From a bacterium (GTDB lineage: Bacteria; Planctomycetota; J058; JAJDCP01), in assembly GCA_030428695.1 (NCBI GenBank), contig JAUIEM010000179.1:1-19180 (forward strand): DNA of 19,180 nt. The letters are read 5' to 3'. The translations under genes were made by a program, and so were the position numbers. Every line of letters starts with the position of its first letter. Within the stretch, counting starts at the first letter, position 1. The notes below the pieces were generated by a model. It searched no databases, was not told the origin of the DNA, and was given only the letters and a program-made list of their open reading frames with translations. Of this stretch, positions 14,902-19,180 are shown in pieces.

Positions 14902-16038
14902 GTGTTGCGTGACAGGCAGGGCTATGAGGCGCTCGAAGCGCGTGAGCTCGCTCCCTTCGCGATGCGCAGCGCCGACAGCCGCGGACGGCGCCACGACGAG
15001 CCCGAGCACGACCTTCGCACCCGCTTCCAGCGCGACCGCGACCGCATCATCCACAGCCGCGCCTTCCGCCGGCTCGAGTACAAGACGCAGGTCTTCGTCA
15101 ACCACGAGGGCGACCACTACCGGACGCGCCTGACCCACAGCATCGAGGTCGCGCAGATCGCCCGCACCGTCGCGCGCGGCCTGCGCCTCAACGAAGACCT
15201 GACCGAGGCGATCGCCCTCCTGCACGACCTCGGCCACACCCCCTTCGGACACGCCGGACAGCGGGCCTTGCAGCGCAAGATGCGCGCCCACGGCGGCTTC
15301 GAGCACAACCGCCAGTGCCTGCGCATCGTCGACCTGCTCGAGCAACGCTCGCCGCGCTACCGCGGCCTCAACCTGTGCTACGAGACCCGCGCCTCGATCC
15401 TCAAGCACGGCGCCGAGCACGTCGCCGAGTTTGCCGACGCGGGACAGCCGCTGCTCGAAGCGCAGGTGGCCGACCTCGCCGACTCGATCGCGTACTGCTG
15501 CCACGACCTCGACGACGGCCTGCGCTCCGGGCTGCTCACCCCGGCGGTGCTCGCCGGCAACCCGCTCTGGGAGCGAGCCCGCGCCGCCGTGCGCGAGCGG
15601 TACCCGGAGGCCGAGGGGCCGGCGGCGACCACGCAGGCCGTCCGCTGGCTGGTCGACGCCCAGGTGCGCGACCTGCTCGCGACGACGGCGGCGAACCTCG
15701 ATGCAGTCGGCAGCGTCGCCGAGGTGCGGGCGGCGCCGGGGCGGCTGGTCACGCTGTCCAGCGCGCTCGCCGAGCCGCGGGCCGAGCTGCAGAAGCTGCT
15801 GTTCCGGAAGCTGTACCGCCACTACCAGGTGATGCGCGAGGCGTACAAGGCCGAGCGCCTGCTCGAGCGGATGTTCGACGCCCTCGTCCGCCATCCGGAC
15901 ACGCTGCCCGACGAGTTCCAGCGCTGGAGCGACGAGGTCGGCGTGGAGCGGGCGGTGTGCGACTACCTCGCGGGCATGACCGACCGCTATGCGCAGGAGG
16001 AGTATCGGCGGCTGTTCGAGGCTCCCGGAAGGCCATGA
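14902..16038 (+). CDS. dgt: Deoxyguanosinetriphosphate triphosphohydrolase-like HD-domain protein
   Basis: 378 residues from GTG 14902. This start is preferred over TTG 14848 because AGAGGA lies 8 nt upstream, a hairpin sits just before it, and the resulting N terminus, 'MLRDRQGYEALEARELAPFA', fits the family. The HD-domain metal ligands are His79 (in 'RLTHS'), His108-Asp109 ('LLHDLGHTPFGHAG') and Asp194 ('ADLADSIAY'); 'FEHNRQ' and 'HDLDDGLRSG' are also typical. The family hydrolyses dGTP, and in this subgroup often other dNTPs, to deoxynucleoside and triphosphate, affecting nucleotide pools. It is a cytoplasmic enzyme, often allosterically activated by dNTPs. Its stop overlaps the PIN-TRAM gene by 4 nt (ATGA). 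Confidence 0.93.
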   Translation: MLRDRQGYEALEARELAPFAMRSADSRGRRHDEPEHDLRTRFQRDRDRIIHSRAFRRLEYKTQVFVNHEGDHYRTRLTHSIEVAQIARTVARGLRLNEDLTEAIALLHDLGHTPFGHAGQRALQRKMRAHGGFEHNRQCLRIVDLLEQRSPRYRGLNLCYETRASILKHGAEHVAEFADAGQPLLEAQVADLADSIAYCCHDLDDGLRSGLLTPAVLAGNPLWERARAAVRERYPEAEGPAATTQAVRWLVDAQVRDLLATTAANLDAVGSVAEVRAAPGRLVTLSSALAEPRAELQKLLFRKLYRHYQVMREAYKAERLLERMFDALVRHPDTLPDEFQRWSDEVGVERAVCDYLAGMTDRYAQEEYRRLFEAPGRP

Positions 16039-17036
16039 AGCAGCCCCCTCCCTTCGCCCTCTGGATCGTGCGCGCCCTGTTCGTGCTCGCGGCCGTCGGC
16101 GTCGGCGTCTACGCGTCGAACCTGACCGGCGGCTCGCTGTGGATGTCGATCCTCGCCGCCGCCGGAGCCGGATCGGGCCTGGTCGCGATCGAGCTCTTGT
16201 CCGCGCGCACGGCGCCCCGGACCGTGTCCGCGATCTGCTTCGGCCTGCTCGTCGGCTTCGTCGGCGCGCAGCTCTGTGTGGTGTTTCTGACCTTCCGCGG
16301 TGACGAATTCCCCGCCGAGAGCCTGGCCGTGCTGCGCGTCGCACTGACCGCCGCGTTCTGCTATCTCGCGGTCGCGATCCTGCTGCGCACGGGCGACCAG
16401 TGGCGGATGATCGTCCCCTACGTCGAGTTCCGGCGCCGCCATGTCGAAGGCGACCGGCCAATCCTGCTCGACACCAGCGTGCTGATCGACGGCCGCATCC
16501 AGGCGATGTCCGGTCAGCATCTGTTCGACAATCCGCTCCTGGTCCCGCGCTGCGTGATCGCCGAGCTGCAGCGCCTGAGCGACGCACGAGAGAAGACCAA
16601 GCGCAGCCGTGGGCGCCGCGGTCTCGAGGTGCTCAGCCGGCTGCGCCGGGAGGGCCTGGCGGAGATCCTGCGCAGCGACGACGCGGTCGGCGAGGTCGAC
16701 GCGCGGCTGATCGCGCTGGCGCGCCGCCACGACGGGAAGCTGATGAGCCTCGACGGCGGCCTGGTGCGAGCGGCCGAGATCGAAGGTGTCACGGTCATCG
16801 ACCTCAGCGCGGTCGAGAAGGTGTTCCGCGCCCGGCTGATCCCGGGGGAGCAGGTCGAGATCGAGCTCGTCCGACAGGGAGAGGAGACTGGACAGGCGGT
16901 CGGTTTTCTGGAGGATGGGACGATGGTCGTCGTCGGCCAGGCACGTGAACGGATCGGCGACACGGTCTCGGTCTCCATCACGAAGTCGCTCCAGACGGCC
17001 GGCGGCCGCATCGCCTTCGCTCGACTCGACTCCTGA
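16035..17036 (+). CDS. Membrane-anchored PIN-TRAM protein (YacL-like)
   Basis: 333 residues from ATG 16035, overlapping the dgt stop. Residues about 7-118 contain four hydrophobic segments, predicted membrane helices. The PIN nuclease-like domain spans about 143-255, with acidic residues Asp146 ('LLDTSVLIDGRI'), Glu177, Asp222 and Asp240, the set that holds catalytic metal in active PIN ribonucleases. A TRAM RNA-binding domain covers about 267-325 ('PGEQVEIELVRQGEETGQAVG'). This layout matches the YacL group of Firmicutes and other bacteria, proposed membrane-bound RNases. In Bacillus subtilis yacL lies in the same gene region as cysS; here it lies directly before cysS. No substrate is known from sequence. 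Confidence 0.92.
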   Translation: MKQPPPFALWIVRALFVLAAVGVGVYASNLTGGSLWMSILAAAGAGSGLVAIELLSARTAPRTVSAICFGLLVGFVGAQLCVVFLTFRGDEFPAESLAVLRVALTAAFCYLAVAILLRTGDQWRMIVPYVEFRRRHVEGDRPILLDTSVLIDGRIQAMSGQHLFDNPLLVPRCVIAELQRLSDAREKTKRSRGRRGLEVLSRLRREGLAEILRSDDAVGEVDARLIALARRHDGKLMSLDGGLVRAAEIEGVTVIDLSAVEKVFRARLIPGEQVEIELVRQGEETGQAVGFLEDGTMVVVGQARERIGDTVSVSITKSLQTAGGRIAFARLDS

Positions 17037-17078
17037 ACGTAGTAACCCCTGCTCGCGCTCCATCGGAGGAACAAGACG

Positions 17079-18479
<1,401 letters not shown>

Positions 18480-18552
18480 GCGACGCCCGAACTCCCGTTG
18501 TTTCAAGCGGTTGCAGCAGGAGCCCCGACAGGCAAAAAATCTCAGATTTCAT

Positions 18553-18580
18553 TTGAAGGGTTGGGGCGGATTGGTATACT
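18553..18580 (+). promoter_or_regulatory. Strong extended -10 promoter of the tRNA-tuf operon, with A/T-rich upstream tract
   Basis: TTGAAG (18553-18558), a 16-bp spacer and TATACT (18575-18580), preceded by TG at 18572-18573, form an extended -10 promoter. An A/T-rich stretch from 18534 to 18552 (AAAAAAT, then ATTTCATT) lies just upstream of the -35 box, as an UP element would. The sequence after the -10 is GC-rich, like the discriminators of stringently controlled stable-RNA promoters. Transcription should start near 18587, giving a leader of about 87 nt before the first tRNA. Confidence 0.82.
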
Positions 18581-18673
18581 CCGTCTCCCGGTTTGGTCGC
18601 GGATTTGCTTGGGATTGCCTGGAGCGCGCGTACGAACGGACTGGAGACGCGCTGTGCGAGGCGCAGCAATCGC

Positions 18674-18745
18674 GCTAGCGTGGCTCAACGGTAGAGCTTC
18701 CGCCTTGTAAGCGGACGGTTGTGGGTTCGATTCCCACCGCTAGCT
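18674..18745 (+). tRNA. tRNA-Thr (anticodon TGT)
   Basis: A 72-nt cloverleaf: acceptor GCTAGCG/CGCTAGC perfect, D stem GCTC/GAGC, anticodon stem TCCGC/GCGGA with loop CTTGTAA (anticodon TGT), T arm GTGGG/CCCAC with loop TTCGATT. The discriminator base is T rather than the A found in E. coli tRNA-Thr. CCA is not encoded. It is the first gene of the tuf operon, matching thrU in E. coli. Confidence 0.97.
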
Positions 18746-18754
18746 TTAGGTGTC

Positions 18755-18825
18755 GCGGGTGTAGCTCAATGGTAGAGCACCGGCCTTCCAAGCCGAGTAT
18801 GTGGGTTCGATTCCCATCACCCGCT
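18755..18825 (+). tRNA. tRNA-Gly (anticodon TCC)
   Basis: A 71-nt cloverleaf nine nt after the tRNA-Thr gene: acceptor GCGGGTG/CACCCGC, D stem GCTC/GAGC, anticodon loop CTTCCAA (anticodon TCC), T loop TTCGATT. The outermost pair of the anticodon stem is a C-A mismatch and the variable loop is 4 nt. The discriminator is T; CCA is not encoded. It matches glyT of the E. coli tufB operon. Confidence 0.96.
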
Positions 18826-18857
18826 CTTCGGAGTGGACACAGTTCACTCGAATACAG

Positions 18858-18932
18858 GCTGCTGTAGCTCAGGGGTGGAGCACTTCCTTGGTAAGGAAGA
18901 GGTCGTGGGTTCAAATCCCACCAGCAGCTCCA
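18858..18932 (+). tRNA. tRNA-Thr (anticodon GGT), CCA encoded
   Basis: A cloverleaf with acceptor GCTGCTG/CAGCAGC, D stem GCTC/GAGC, anticodon stem CTTCC/GGAAG with loop TTGGTAA (anticodon GGT), and T arm GTGGG/CCCAC with loop TTCAAAT. The discriminator T18929 is followed by a genomic CCA (18930-18932), unlike the other tRNAs in the window. It matches thrT of the E. coli tufB operon. A TTTTTATTTT tract (18933-18942) follows at once. Confidence 0.97.
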
Positions 18933-18952
18933 TTTTTATTTTCGCTGGGTTG

Positions 18953-18969
18953 TCTCCGCACGGCGGGGA
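18953..18969 (+). promoter_or_regulatory. Hairpin in the tuf leader, next to the Shine-Dalgarno
   Basis: TCTCCGC, loop ACG and GCGGGGA form a 7-bp stem including one G-U pair. It lies 1 nt before GAGGAGG (18971-18977), the ribosome site of tuf. It could be a processing signal between the tRNAs and tuf mRNA or a translational control element (inference). Confidence 0.45.
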
Positions 18970-18987
18970 TGAGGAGGCTCGTTTTTC

Positions 18988-19180
18988 ATGGCTAGGGAAG
19001 TCTTCAAGCGCACGAAACCACACGTGAACGTCGGGACGATCGGTCACGTCGACCACGGTAAGACCACGTTGACCGCCGCGATCACCCGCACGCTGTCGAC
19101 CGTCGGTGGTGCCAAGTTCCGGTCCTTCGACTCGATCGACAACGCGCCCGAGGAGCGCGAGCGCGGTATCACGATCGCGA
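18988..19180 (+). CDS. tuf: Elongation factor Tu (5' end only)
   Basis: The first 64 residues are visible before the window ends. ATG 18988 has GAGGAGG about 10 nt upstream. The sequence starts '[16 protein letters not shown]', then G1 'GHVDHGKTT' (residues 19-27) and switch I '[10 protein letters not shown]', all canonical for bacterial EF-Tu. EF-Tu carries aminoacyl-tRNA to the ribosome as a GTP complex. It lies downstream of three tRNA genes, sharing their promoter, as in the E. coli tufB operon. It gives an internal contrast for the divergent EF1A-like GTPase at 509-1873. Confidence 0.98.
   Translation, partial: MAREVFKRTKPHVNVGTIGHVDHGKTTLTAAITRTLSTVGGAKFRSFDSIDNAPEERERGITIA

Noticed and set aside
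14461..16587. A 708-codon minus-strand open frame across tRNA-Gly and dgt
   Set aside because: It runs through a tRNA gene and a well-supported dgt gene and has no motif of its own.
18535..18548. AAATCTCAGATTT as a cysS terminator
   Set aside because: The loop is a single base and the stem is A/T-rich; it fits better as an A/T-rich region upstream of the tRNA promoter.

Overview
The window is a very GC-rich, densely coded bacterial chromosome segment with every recognised gene on the + strand. An outer membrane is implied by a beta-barrel protein ending in Phe and by a lipoprotein. The Ser/Thr kinase has a catalytic loop and 'LDWGLA' motif typical of Planctomycetota and Myxococcota kinases, and it is coupled to an ECF-like sigma factor. 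EF-Tu and SSB are ordinary bacterial types. I infer a Planctomycetota or Myxococcota-like lineage, but the sequence alone does not settle it.

Layout: (1) 1-318, the 3' end of a peptidoglycan-recognition/amidase gene. (2) 509-3923, three genes overlapping by 4 nt each: a divergent EF1A-like translational GTPase, a BtuF/FecB-type binding lipoprotein and a BtuC/FecC-type permease, with no ATPase gene after them. (3) 4096-4641, ssb, followed at once by a 158-nt nearly perfect inverted repeat and a second strong hairpin that partly covers the likely ribosome site of an outer-membrane protein gene (4868-5692). (4) 5798-10035, an ECF-like sigma factor overlapping a transmembrane Ser/Thr kinase of 1144 residues. 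(5) 10160-14717, a giant unrecognised multi-pass membrane protein overlapping a SprT-like metalloprotease/DUF2786 protein. (6) 14714-18479, a strong promoter and tRNA-Gly(CCC), then dgt, a membrane PIN-TRAM protein and cysS. (7) 18553-19180, a strong promoter driving tRNA-Thr(TGT), tRNA-Gly(TCC) and tRNA-Thr(GGT), and then tuf, which runs off the end.

Housekeeping genes (ssb, dgt, cysS, tRNAs, tuf) alternate with signalling and membrane modules. The tRNA-tuf block keeps the E. coli thrU-tyrU-glyT-thrT-tufB order but lacks tRNA-Tyr. The most unusual items are the EF1A-like GTPase with altered G1, G3 and G4 motifs coupled to a metal/cobalamin-type importer, the structured element after ssb, and the giant membrane protein paired with a SprT/DUF2786 fusion. 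No CRISPR array, transposase, rRNA or replication origin was seen.
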